Origin: an uncultured Lachnospiraceae bacterium | GTDB lineage: Bacteria > Bacillota > Clostridia > Lachnospirales > Lachnospiraceae | Length of the DNA stretch: 56,691 nucleotides | Direction: 5' to 3' | NCBI GenBank assembly: GCA_910589385.1 | Contig: CAJUTU010000025.1 | Location: forward strand, 1 to 56,691 | In this document: piece after piece, positions 48,712-56,691 of the stretch | Numbering within the stretch: the stretch's first letter is position 1 | Layout: each line of letters begins with the position of its first letter | Notes under the pieces: model-generated | Seen by the model: the letters and a program-made list of their open reading frames with translations, nothing else | What the model was told of the DNA's origin: nothing | The model's database searches: none | Position numbers and translations under genes: made by a program

Positions 48712-50913
48712 TCACTGCGGCTTTTTGATGCTCTGTAGTACCCGGTTCAGCTGCTGGATCTGCTCAATATCAGCGCCCGCCTGCTTCAGCATGCTAAGCA
48801 ATGTCATACGCCCCATCATACGGACTAAAGCCGGATTATCTTTGACAGCCTCAGCCACATCACCATGACTGGACGCTCCCTTCGCCATCATCTGGCTGAT
48901 GATCTCACCTGCCTGAGGATCGGCCTGAATATCTGCCATTTTATCATTGACCGAGAAAAAGGCAGGGTCATCATCTCCCTGGTCAAACCAGTTGACTACC
49001 GGCGCACGGCCAGGCATATGATAGTCCTGATTCGGCTCCTCCACTTTATTGATAAGCATAACTGAATAACAATCACCAGACCGCACTTCGATAGAGTGTC
49101 TGCCTGTGATCGGAACCTGGAATTTGAATACCACATGTCCGTCTTGTCTGGCCGCCTGCTTACCATCTACATACAAGGTAACCTCCGGCTGATTGGAATA
49201 AACTTTAACCTCAGTCACATCTTCTGTACGGTCCACGTAACGGCTGCCACACAGATGGACGAAAGGTTCCGTTTTGTTCCATGCCGCCTTGTAAAGATAA
49301 AATGGATCCTTTTTCTGCTGTCGGTCAAAGGTGACCAGCCCCTTCTGGTTCTGCCCTGGTTTTCCGCCCTCTTCCCGGCCGTCAGCACCAAAGTCGAACA
49401 AGTTCCAGACATGGGTTGCCCACAGCCATGGACGTTCTTCGATCATCCGGAGCATATGCTCATGGTAGACACACTGATAGCTCTCTGTGTAATCCCCCCG
49501 TTCCGGGGCGGCACTCTGATACTGAGGATTAGCATCCGCGCCGTATTCACTGAAACCAATGGCACGGCCTGGATATTTTGCATGGTACTCGTCAAAGAAT
49601 TCATCATTCTGCTCCAAATCCCCCAGATACCAGCCAAAATACAGATTGTAGCTGTTGACGTCCGGAATTTCCAGGATCGGGCTTTCCATTTCCAACATAA
49701 ATACATCCGCCATGGTAGTCAGTCTTGTAGGATCCAGCTTGTGGCACAGGTTATTGAGCGCACGATGATTTTCCAGCAGTTCTTCATTGACCGTACTGGC
49801 GGCTGTGATCTCATTGGAGAGTCCCCATACTGCAATACAGGGGTGATTATAATTCTGTATAATAAGCTCTTCCATCTGGGAAAGTGTATTTTCACGCCCA
49901 TTTGCCAGATGCTGGGTAATGTAGGGAATCTCTGCCCAGACAATGATACCATTCTCATCACATAAGTCATAAAATTCCTGTGCGTGCTGATAATGTGCCA
50001 GACGCAGTGTATTAGCGCCCAGTTCCCGGATGATCTCCATATCCTCCTTGTGCATATCCAATGTCAGCGCATTGCCGGCTCCCTGCCGGTCCTGATGACG
50101 CGAAACACCACGCAGCGGGTAACTGCGTCCGTTGAGGATAAAGCCCTGCTGCGGATCGATCTGGAAGTTCCTGCAGCCAAATCGTGCAGATATCTCATCG
50201 CCGCTGGAAAGGGTGGCTGTGGCTGTATAAAGGTAAGGATCTTCCACCCCGTCCCAAAGATGAACGTTTTCAATAGTAAATACTGCCTTGGCACGGCCAT
50301 GGATCACCGGAACAGCCTGTGTCTGGCCTGCTGCCATAAAGTTCACTGAATGTTCTTCGTTGTTCTCACCTTCTACCCATGTTTCTACCGTTACAGCAGC
50401 CGTTCCTGTATCCAGATCCACCACCGGTGTTACTTTGATCCCCGGTGTACCGCAATAGCCCAGCGCAAAATGCACGGCGGGTACTATAATAAGTTCCACA
50501 TCACGATACAGGCCGCCATAAAAGGTGAAATCTGCTTTCTGCGGATAGACCGTATCATTATCACTGTTATCCACGGAGATACACAGTACATTGTTTTTAT
50601 CTAAACGGTCAGTCAAATCTACGCGGAAGGTAGAATAGCCGCCTTCATGCCGGGCCAGCTTTTCGCCGTTCAGGTATACTTCTGCGGTCATAGCCGCGCC
50701 TTTACACTGAAGCCATGCGCGTTCGCCATCCTCCAATTTCGGGCAGGGCAGGTTTTGGATATACCAACAGGTGCCGCGATGATAATCGTTGCCGCCGTCC
50801 TGTCCGTCAACAACATTCCATGTATGGGGAAGAGTAACAGGTTCCCCTGCGCTGTCCGTTGGTTTTGTCTTATAAAATTTCCATCCCTGATTTAACGAAA
50901 AAATTTTTCTCAT
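48712..50913 (-). CDS. GH2 beta-galactosidase-type glycosidase
   Basis: A 733-residue GH2 enzyme. The N-terminal sugar-binding beta-jelly roll begins FSLNQGWKFYKT and contains PVTLPHTWNVVDG. The barrel has RGVSRHQDRQG, WGLSNEITAAS with the acid/base glutamate and IGFSEYGADANP with the nucleophile glutamate, then THVWNLFDFG. The last ~70 residues are a helical tail (AEAVKDNPALVRMMGRM). No signal peptide, so cytoplasmic. CAGGAGGTTTTT precedes the ATG. Likely a beta-galactosidase fed by a nearby symporter; other beta-glycosides remain possible. A decayed paralogue lies just upstream. Confidence 0.94.
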   Translation of the reverse strand: MRKIFSLNQGWKFYKTKPTDSAGEPVTLPHTWNVVDGQDGGNDYHRGTCWYIQNLPCPKLEDGERAWLQCKGAAMTAEVYLNGEKLARHEGGYSTFRVDLTDRLDKNNVLCISVDNSDNDTVYPQKADFTFYGGLYRDVELIIVPAVHFALGYCGTPGIKVTPVVDLDTGTAAVTVETWVEGENNEEHSVNFMAAGQTQAVPVIHGRAKAVFTIENVHLWDGVEDPYLYTATATLSSGDEISARFGCRNFQIDPQQGFILNGRSYPLRGVSRHQDRQGAGNALTLDMHKEDMEIIRELGANTLRLAHYQHAQEFYDLCDENGIIVWAEIPYITQHLANGRENTLSQMEELIIQNYNHPCIAVWGLSNEITAASTVNEELLENHRALNNLCHKLDPTRLTTMADVFMLEMESPILEIPDVNSYNLYFGWYLGDLEQNDEFFDEYHAKYPGRAIGFSEYGADANPQYQSAAPERGDYTESYQCVYHEHMLRMIEERPWLWATHVWNLFDFGADGREEGGKPGQNQKGLVTFDRQQKKDPFYLYKAAWNKTEPFVHLCGSRYVDRTEDVTEVKVYSNQPEVTLYVDGKQAARQDGHVVFKFQVPITGRHSIEVRSGDCYSVMLINKVEEPNQDYHMPGRAPVVNWFDQGDDDPAFFSVNDKMADIQADPQAGEIISQMMAKGASSHGDVAEAVKDNPALVRMMGRMTLLSMLKQAGADIEQIQQLNRVLQSIKKPQ

Positions 50914-50999
50914 AAAAACCTCCTGATGTTATTTTTTATTGAAATCTATATCTTTATGATTGCAGTTGCATGATCGGTAATGAGAATTGACATTTTCCG

Positions 51000-52713
51000 T
51001 CAATCCCTCGGCTTTCTGATTGCCTGTAGTATACGGTTTGCCTGTTTGATCTCGTCTTTTGTAACAGCGCCGCTGCCTGCGGATGGGCACGCAGATCGGC
51101 TATTTTATCACCCACTGAGTAAAATGCCGGATCAACAGGCTTCTGGTCAAACCAGTTGACAACATCTCTCTTTTTATCATAAGAATAATCCTTATTTGGC
51201 GCATCAGCTTTTTGTACCTGCATCGAATCCCGGCAGGCGCCGGATACAGCCTCGATCTTATGCATGCCAAAGATCGGCACGCGGAATACGAACACAGTAC
51301 TTCCTGTCTGCGTGTCCGCCAGAACGCCATCCACATATAGGGCAACCTCTGGCTGATTGGAATAAACTTTGATCTCTGTCACATCCTCGATGCGCTCCTT
51401 GTAACGGCTCCCACACAGATGAACAAACGGATCCGTCCCATTCCATACTGCTTTATAAAAATAAAATGCATCTTTCTTCATACTGCGGTCAAAGGTAACC
51501 AGCCCCTTTTGGTTCTGTGCGTGCTTTCCGCCCTCGTCACGGCCGTCCGCCCCAAAATCAAACAGATTCCACACATAGAAAACCCACAGGTACGGACGTT
51601 CTTCAATCAGACGCCAGATCTACTCATAGTAAAGAGCCTGGTAAGTTTCGCTATAGTCGCCTCTTTGCGGATCTGCGCTCTGAAATTGCGGATTGGCATC
51701 CGCTCCACACTCGCTGAATCCGATCGGACGCTCAGGAAACCTGTCGTGATAGGTGTCAAAAAATTCACCGGCCTGCTTTGTTTCTCCCAGATACCAGCCG
51801 TAATAGAGATTATAGCTGCCCACATCCGGAATGTCCAGGATAGGGCTGGCTGTATCCAATGTATAGACACTGGGCAAGGCGCAGGGTATTTGCTCCCAGC
51901 TCCCGGACAATATCCATGTTTGCCCTATGGTCATCCGGAGTAAGGGCGCTGCCTATGCCAGCACGATCCTGATGGCAGGAAACACCGCGCAGCGGGTAGG
52001 TCCGCCCGTTGAGGAGGAATCCTTTTTGCGGATCTATCTCAAATTTACGGCAGCCGAAACGGGCAGAAACTTTATCTCTTCCAGAATCGGAATCCAATAC
52101 AGCCGAAGCCGTATACAGGAAGGGATCCTCCAGGCCATCCCATAAATGGACGTTCTCAATGGCAAACACCGACTGTACATGGCCATCAGCGATCCGTGCT
52201 GTTTGGGTATGGCCTGCCACGGCAAAAGTGACGGTCTGTCCATCCGTACCTTCCCCTTCCACCCAGGCCTCTACCGTAACAATGGCATTTCCAGAAGACA
52301 GGTCTACTTCCGGCGTCACTTTAATGCCCGGAGTCTCACAATACTCCAGCGCAAAGTGCACGGCAGGCACTAAAATTAATTTTACATCACGGTACAGCCC
52401 TCCATAGAAGGTGAAATCCGCATTCTGCGGATAGACCCTCTGATCTGCACCGTTATCCACGGAGACCGCCAACAGATTGTTCTCGTGCAGATGTTCTGTC
52501 AGATCGACACGAAAGGTGGAGTAACTGCCTTCATGCCGGATCAGCTTCTCCCCGTTTAAATACACCTCTGCCGTCATAGCCGCGCTGTGCGTCATCGTTT
52601 GTACTCCATGTATGAGGCAGGGTAACAGGCTCTCCGCAGTCAGGAGCCAAATTTTTAAGACTGCTGTCTTTTACAAATCTCCAGCCTTCATTTAAAGAAA
52701 GTATCTCTCTCAT
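51000..52713 (-). pseudogene. Decayed GH2 beta-galactosidase paralogue
   Basis: Homologous to the intact GH2 gene next to it from start to end. The beginning (MREILSLNEGWRF, PVTLPHTWSTND) and the end (EIKQANRILQAIRKPRD then TGA at 51000-51002) align, but the frame is broken repeatedly. About 30 codons are lost with a frame change near 52600. About 95-100 codons are lost near 51873, removing the acid/base glutamate. A TAG interrupts the frame at 51620-51622. About 35 codons are lost near 51065. The nucleophile segment IGFSECGADANP remains. Clearly non-functional as a glycosidase. Confidence 0.9.
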
Positions 52714-52895
52714 GATCAGTCTCCCATCTTATCTCATGTTTAAAAAACCAGTAACGTTCTTCCCGAGACGTGCGGTCGCTTTTAAACGCTGTTTTCCGGA
52801 ACTGCTGCTTACTCATCTTTTATTGTATTTCGCATAATCAAAGACTGCAAGCAGCAATTCCCCTGTAAATTCATACTCAGCATTCGAGGCAGATA

Positions 52896-54359
52896 TTATG
52901 CCGCCTGCTTCGCCGCCGCTTTTTTCTCTGCAATACGCTTCTGTACTTCAACCATTTCCTCCTTCTCCAAAGAACAGAGACGCATGGCGATCAGCGTGAT
53001 AACCCATCCCAGGAGTGGAAGGCCGAACATCAGCACCAAAGTCATCCAGAAAATCCCCCCTGTTAATTCGTCCGTAGGCTGCGGCATCGTCTGCCGATAG
53101 CCGATCAGCGCAACCGCGCTGGTAGCAATGAGCGCGCTGACAGAAGATACAAGCTTATCGATCAGGCTATAAACACCGGATACAACAGCCGGGATATACT
53201 TGCCGCCCCGATCCAGTTCATAGTCAATCACATCGGCCATAAACGCATTGTTGCCAGTCGTAACACACATCTTTGTACCATTCAGGGCCAGCGTCAAAAT
53301 AACATAAACTACCATCAGCGGCATGACAGTCGAAATATTGCGTGTATTGCCTCCCATATGCAGGATAGCGAAAAAGAGAATCGTCGCAACAGTCACATAA
53401 ATACACATATAGGTCCAGGTGACTATCGTTTTCTTATTCCCATGCTTCCCGGCATACTTTGCGCCAATAAACGCAAACAGAATGGAAGGTATGATGCTCA
53501 CTGTGGTCAATGTAGTGGAAATCGACATATCGCCGATGATAATACCTCCCATCATAGTAGTGATGATCGTCTGGCTGGCCACCTGCTGCGCGATCTTGTC
53601 GGAAGCGCCGGAAGCAATGTAGCACTGCAGCGGACGGTTATTCTTCAATACCTCCACCATATCCTGAAGCTTAAGTTTCTCCCTTTTTGCGGAAGTGCCT
53701 GCAAAGTTTTCCGGTCTGTCATACTCTGAGATGCCAATGCAGGTAAGGATAAGGCCGACAGCAGACACTGCAACAGTCACCCAGCAGACAGATGCCAGAA
53801 ATTCCTGATTGAAGCCGCCGTATTTTGGCATCAGCACCACATAGAAGATCATATTTAAAGCGATTGGAACCACATAGTTGAAGATTGTACTCCATACACC
53901 GACCATGGGACGCTGTTTCGGGTCATTGGTCATCAGGGCATATAATGTCTGTCCTGTCATGTTGTAAAGTGTATAGCCAATAATGTAGATCACATACAGC
54001 AGCACAAAAGTTACAATGCCATGTCCTTTGCCCGCAGCCCAGTTGAACATCATCAGCGTGGCAAGAACCATGACTATCCAGCCGCATACTAACAAAATAC
54101 GGACCTTGCCAAAACGGGTATTCACCTTATCGTAAACAAAAGCAAGCATTGGGTCCGTAACTGCGTCAAAGATACGGGTGAATGTCAAAATCCCTCCTAC
54201 CGCTACCGTTGCAATGCCAAAGCCAATGCTGGCCGAATAGCTTGCCATACCGATCAGGCAATAAAAGCCCATTCCAACAAAGCCGCTTGCAGCAACCATG
54301 ATTATCTGCCATAATTTTGCTCTGCGGTACTGCACACCATCCATTTCACTCTGAGACAT
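52896..54359 (-). CDS. GPH-family sugar:cation symporter
   Basis: A 487-residue carrier with about 12 hydrophobic segments. FTRIFDAVTDPMLAFVYDKV and NTRFGKVRILL form the GPH signature; AFMADVIDYELDRGGKYIP is the C-terminal family motif. The ATG follows AAAGGAGGATTTTTGTT. It lies upstream of the GH2 pair in the same direction and may once have formed an uptake-hydrolysis unit with them; the intact GH2 gene could still be read from the same promoter. The 182 bases to the pseudogene hold no gene. Confidence 0.92.
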   Translation of the reverse strand: MSQSEMDGVQYRRAKLWQIIMVAASGFVGMGFYCLIGMASYSASIGFGIATVAVGGILTFTRIFDAVTDPMLAFVYDKVNTRFGKVRILLVCGWIVMVLATLMMFNWAAGKGHGIVTFVLLYVIYIIGYTLYNMTGQTLYALMTNDPKQRPMVGVWSTIFNYVVPIALNMIFYVVLMPKYGGFNQEFLASVCWVTVAVSAVGLILTCIGISEYDRPENFAGTSAKREKLKLQDMVEVLKNNRPLQCYIASGASDKIAQQVASQTIITTMMGGIIIGDMSISTTLTTVSIIPSILFAFIGAKYAGKHGNKKTIVTWTYMCIYVTVATILFFAILHMGGNTRNISTVMPLMVVYVILTLALNGTKMCVTTGNNAFMADVIDYELDRGGKYIPAVVSGVYSLIDKLVSSVSALIATSAVALIGYRQTMPQPTDELTGGIFWMTLVLMFGLPLLGWVITLIAMRLCSLEKEEMVEVQKRIAEKKAAAKQAA

Positions 54360-54408
54360 AACAAAAATCCTCCTTTGAATTTAATAAAATGATCTGAAAT
54401 CTCTTGAA

Positions 54409-54417
54409 TTTATTATA
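54409..54417 (-). promoter_or_regulatory. Possible extended -10 promoter of the GPH symporter gene
   Basis: Minus strand TGGTATAAT about 55 bases upstream of the start codon. No good -35 at 17 bases; a TTGAAC lies 21 bases away. Confidence 0.4.
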
Positions 54418-54496
54418 CCAAAAAAGATTTTTGCTTTTGTTCAACAAATAACTATTTCATTCAATTTTTAATGAATATCAAAAACAAATGTAATAA

Positions 54497-55843
54497 CTAT
54501 TCATTTTCAGTCTCTCTCACTAAACGGCTATATTGACGGAATAAAAGGAAAATCCCGATCACCACAGACAAGAGATCCGCTGCCATATGCGCGGCGGCAA
54601 TACCGGACATGCCCATAAACTCATGGAGCAGATACAGAAGCGGTATTAATAACGCCCCCTGCCTTAACAGGGACATGACTGTTGCCGAAAGGGCATTCCC
54701 TGATGCCTGCACGAAATTAGTACTAAGATAGTACAGCCCGATAACCGGGCTTGCGGCTACCAGAAACAGTACCAGTTCTTCTCCCAGGCGGGCGACAGAA
54801 ACGTTCTTGATAAACATACCGATGATCTGATGACGGCATATGTAACAAAGCCCACCTGTCACCATTCCAACGCCAATGGTCAGGATCGAGACCTTCCGTA
54901 TGACCTCCTTTAGGCGCTGGATGTCCTTTGCCCCATAATTATATGCCAGCAAAGGCTGTATCCCCATACAGATCCCCATCTGTATCATAGCGATCAGCAT
55001 AGTGGTCTTTCCCGCCGCAGCCATGGCCGCTATAGCATCTGTCCCGTAATTCCCCAGCAGGCGGTTGGAAAAGGTGGACGCAAAGCCGGACAGGATGCTG
55101 CTCAATGCATTCGGCATCCCCAATGCTAAGATAGAGAACAGCATCCGGAAATTCTTCCCTGCCAGATGAAAACTCATATTGAGTACCGCTGCTTTCTTCC
55201 GCATGAAATAAACATAATACAACGTTCCTACGAGATTGCCTATGACCGTTGCCACAGCCGCACCGGCAACTCCCATTCCCATCACTAAAATAAATAATGG
55301 ATCCAGAATCATGTTGACCAAAGTTGCAGCCATATTCCCTATCATCCCTTCTTTGACCGCCCCTTCTGCCCGGATGATCGTTCCCAGCGTCGTAGATGCC
55401 AGCATAAAAGGGACTCCCAGGGCACAGATACTCATATAGGCTTCCGCATAAGATATGATATCTTCATTAGCCCCCAGTGCAGGCAGTATCGCTTTCCTTG
55501 CCAAAAGCAGCGCCGCCGTGATCAGCAGCCCAAAGCCGATGCTCCCCCAGCCGCAGAGGCTGGCGTAAACCTTTGCCTGTTTCGTATCATCACTTCCCAG
55601 CGCCCTTGCGATCAGCGCACAGCCTCCGCTGCCCAACATGGTTGCCACCGCCGTTGCCAATGAAAAAATCGGGCTCACCACAGAAACCGCCGCCACTTGA
55701 TTGTAGTCTCCTAACTGACCGACGAAAAACATGTCGGTCATATTATAAAGGATCATGACCAGTATAATGATCACGGAAGGAATTGCGAGAGAAAAAATGG
55801 ATTTCCATACGGATTGTGTCCGGAATAATTTTTCATACTGCAT
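54497..55843 (-). CDS. MATE-family efflux transporter
   Basis: A 448-residue protein with 12 hydrophobic segments. The N terminus reads LFRTQSVWKSIFSLAIPSVI, then YNMTDMFFVGQLGDYNQVAAVS, typical of the Firmicute MATE subgroup; the second half repeats with IQMGICMGIQPLLAYNYGAKD. It exports cationic drugs or metabolites by Na+ or H+ antiport. Its ribosome site (AAAGGAATG) is weak. Isolated, with no regulator beside it. Confidence 0.94.
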   Translation of the reverse strand: MQYEKLFRTQSVWKSIFSLAIPSVIIILVMILYNMTDMFFVGQLGDYNQVAAVSVVSPIFSLATAVATMLGSGGCALIARALGSDDTKQAKVYASLCGWGSIGFGLLITAALLLARKAILPALGANEDIISYAEAYMSICALGVPFMLASTTLGTIIRAEGAVKEGMIGNMAATLVNMILDPLFILVMGMGVAGAAVATVIGNLVGTLYYVYFMRKKAAVLNMSFHLAGKNFRMLFSILALGMPNALSSILSGFASTFSNRLLGNYGTDAIAAMAAAGKTTMLIAMIQMGICMGIQPLLAYNYGAKDIQRLKEVIRKVSILTIGVGMVTGGLCYICRHQIIGMFIKNVSVARLGEELVLFLVAASPVIGLYYLSTNFVQASGNALSATVMSLLRQGALLIPLLYLLHEFMGMSGIAAAHMAADLLSVVIGIFLLFRQYSRLVRETENE

Positions 55844-56156
55844 CTTAACTTACATTCCTTTCGCTTCGCTCAGGCACAAATAGGCAATGAAACAGCAAGC
55901 TTTGTACCTTCTTTTACTTTATTTCTATGCTATACTCTTCTTATGCAGGTACACTACAGAGCACGGAGGAGGAAGTAGAATCGATTCCTCTGCTTTTCGG
56001 AATAAAGTCCGTATCTTAACATGTGTCGGCTGTCTTTTCAAGCACAAATGAGTGGAGCCTTGAGCACGCAACCTAATTATTGTCAAAGCAATTCCTTAGG
56101 TCTTTCTTTGCTGGACAGCCACTCAATGCCTGCTTCTGCATAAGGAGGTGTTATGT
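55844..56156. other. Non-coding stretch before the IS110 transposase
   Basis: This 313-base gap holds the MATE gene leader, a plus-strand extended -10-like TGCTATACT near 55937, and the presumed left end of the IS110 element with a candidate bridge RNA. The exact element boundary cannot be set without the other end. Confidence 0.5.
56020..56135 (+). ncRNA. Candidate IS110 bridge RNA region
   Basis: IS110-group elements encode a bridge RNA in the non-coding left end directly before the transposase. Here CCTAA...TTAGG (56072-56100) closes a stem-loop with inner ATTG/CAAT. GGCTGTC (56028-56034) is complementary to GACAGCC (56114-56120), and GAGTGG (about 56050) to CCACTC (about 56119-56124), enclosing it. 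The layout is suggestive, but loops and boundaries are not proven. Confidence 0.35.
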
Positions 56157-56691
56157 ATGTTGTCTATCAAACACTTTGTCTGCTGCGGCATCGACGTCCA
56201 CAAAAAATTTGTGGTCGCAACTATCGCCGTTACAGATTACCGCGGCGTTACTTCTTATATCAAAAAGAGGTTCGCCATGTTTAATTCCGACCTCAAAGCT
56301 TTGAAAAATTGGCTCCTTAGCCATAACTGCACAGAGGTCTGTATGGAATCCACCGGCAAATACTGGATTCCTGTTTTTAATGTCCTGGAAGATTCCTGCC
56401 ATGCCGTTGTTGCCAATCCCAAATATGTCCGCGCTATCAAAGGACAAAAAACAGATGATAAAGACTCTGCCTGGATTGCCGATCTTTTTAAGTTTGACAT
56501 CGTTCCTTCCAGTTACATTCCCTGTAAGGAAATCCGTGCTTTGAGGGAACTGTTCCGATACCGCCAGAAGCTAATTGGCCACCGCAGCAGCGAGAAAAAC
56601 CGTTTCCAGAACTCCCTTACCGTTTCCAACATCGCTCTTTCTTCCGTACTCACAGACACTTTTGGGAAATCAGCAACCGCCATTGTTGATT
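56157..56691 (+). CDS. IS110-family transposase, 5' part (cut by the window end)
   Basis: 178 codons of an open frame that runs off the window. The DEDD-type catalytic domain of IS110 recombinases is clear: CGIDVHKKFVVATI (first Asp), VCMESTGKYWIPVF (Glu), VVANPKYVRAIKGQKTDDKD (both remaining Asp). The serine-containing C-terminal part lies outside. TAAGGAGGTGTTATGT precedes the ATG; an ATG four bases earlier is out of frame. It catalyses RNA-guided insertion of the element. Confidence 0.95.
   Translation, partial: MLSIKHFVCCGIDVHKKFVVATIAVTDYRGVTSYIKKRFAMFNSDLKALKNWLLSHNCTEVCMESTGKYWIPVFNVLEDSCHAVVANPKYVRAIKGQKTDDKDSAWIADLFKFDIVPSSYIPCKEIRALRELFRYRQKLIGHRSSEKNRFQNSLTVSNIALSSVLTDTFGKSATAIVD
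56157..56691 (+). mobile_element. IS110-family insertion sequence (left part)
   Basis: Defined by the transposase frame; the left boundary is probably between about 55950 and 56030 and the right end is outside the window. IS110 elements lack typical inverted repeats and target duplications, so boundaries cannot be read directly. Confidence 0.8.

Noticed and set aside
56153..56250. Frameshifted IS110 transposase from the first ATG at 56153
   Set aside because: That ATG is out of frame; the ATG at 56157 opens the intact DEDD domain, and the gene is incomplete only because the window ends.
1..56691. CRISPR arrays, prophage modules, tRNA or rRNA genes
   Set aside because: No regularly spaced repeats, phage structural or integrase genes, cloverleaf-like sequences or rRNA blocks were recognised on either strand.

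Overview
The window looks like a chromosomal segment of a gut Firmicute, most likely a Lachnospiraceae-type Clostridia. The reasons are the moderate GC content, strong AGGAGG ribosome sites, a YesMN-type two-component system, several GPH-family sugar symporters paired with glycoside hydrolases, and a glycyl-radical-enzyme microcompartment operon of the kind known from fucose/rhamnose-fermenting Clostridia. No rRNA or tRNA gene was seen, so the species cannot be named from this sequence.

Layout. 99-6725: a GH43 glycosidase, an AAA-ATPase-like/PD-(D/E)XK protein, a TlpA-type thioredoxin lipoprotein, a GPH symporter and a divergent AraC regulator. 6766-10752: the riboflavin operon ribD-ribE-ribBA-ribH on the minus strand, behind a clear promoter, an FMN riboswitch and two tandem terminator-like hairpins. 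10805-20196: a membrane-anchored glucosaminidase, a YesM/YesN two-component pair and, divergently, a complete sugar ABC importer (double ATPase, two permeases, rhamnose/AI-2-type binding lipoprotein). 20440-21622: an internally deleted AAA-ATPase-like pseudogene. 21698-24894: a MalEFG-type ABC importer without its own ATPase. 25308-26688: an AT-rich island with a RelA/SpoT-like small synthetase followed by a Panacea-domain protein, which fits a toxSAS toxin-antitoxin pair.

26846-42888 is the centrepiece: a B12-independent 1,2-propanediol-utilising bacterial microcompartment (GRM5-like). Reading in the direction of transcription (minus strand), a satellite unit (two BMC-H proteins and a D-2-hydroxyacid dehydrogenase) ends at a terminator. 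The main operon follows: glycyl radical diol dehydratase, its activase, class II aldolase, GlcG/PduO-C-like protein, CoA-acylating aldehyde dehydrogenase (PduP), zinc alcohol dehydrogenase, four BMC-H proteins, PduL, BMC-P, PduS, PduT, a DeoR repressor and an iron alcohol dehydrogenase (PduQ). The inferred route is fuculose- or rhamnulose-1-phosphate to DHAP plus lactaldehyde, then propanediol, propionaldehyde, propionyl-CoA, propionyl-phosphate and propionate, with propanol as redox sink. Five cargo proteins carry recognisable amphipathic encapsulation helices. The rhamnose-type ABC importer elsewhere in the window could feed this route.

43198-55843: an alpha-galactoside module (AraC regulator, GPH symporter, GH36 alpha-galactosidase), a YitT/YczE-type membrane protein, an intact GH2 beta-galactosidase beside a decayed paralogue, another GPH symporter and a MATE exporter. 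The window ends inside an IS110-family transposase whose upstream non-coding stretch could hold a bridge RNA.

The most interesting items are the toxSAS-Panacea pair, a shell protein with a lysine/alanine-rich N-terminal tail and a strong in-frame internal start (two predicted products), a roughly 50-residue insertion in the diol dehydratase, cysteine-rich linkers beside encapsulation helices, and the candidate IS110 bridge RNA.
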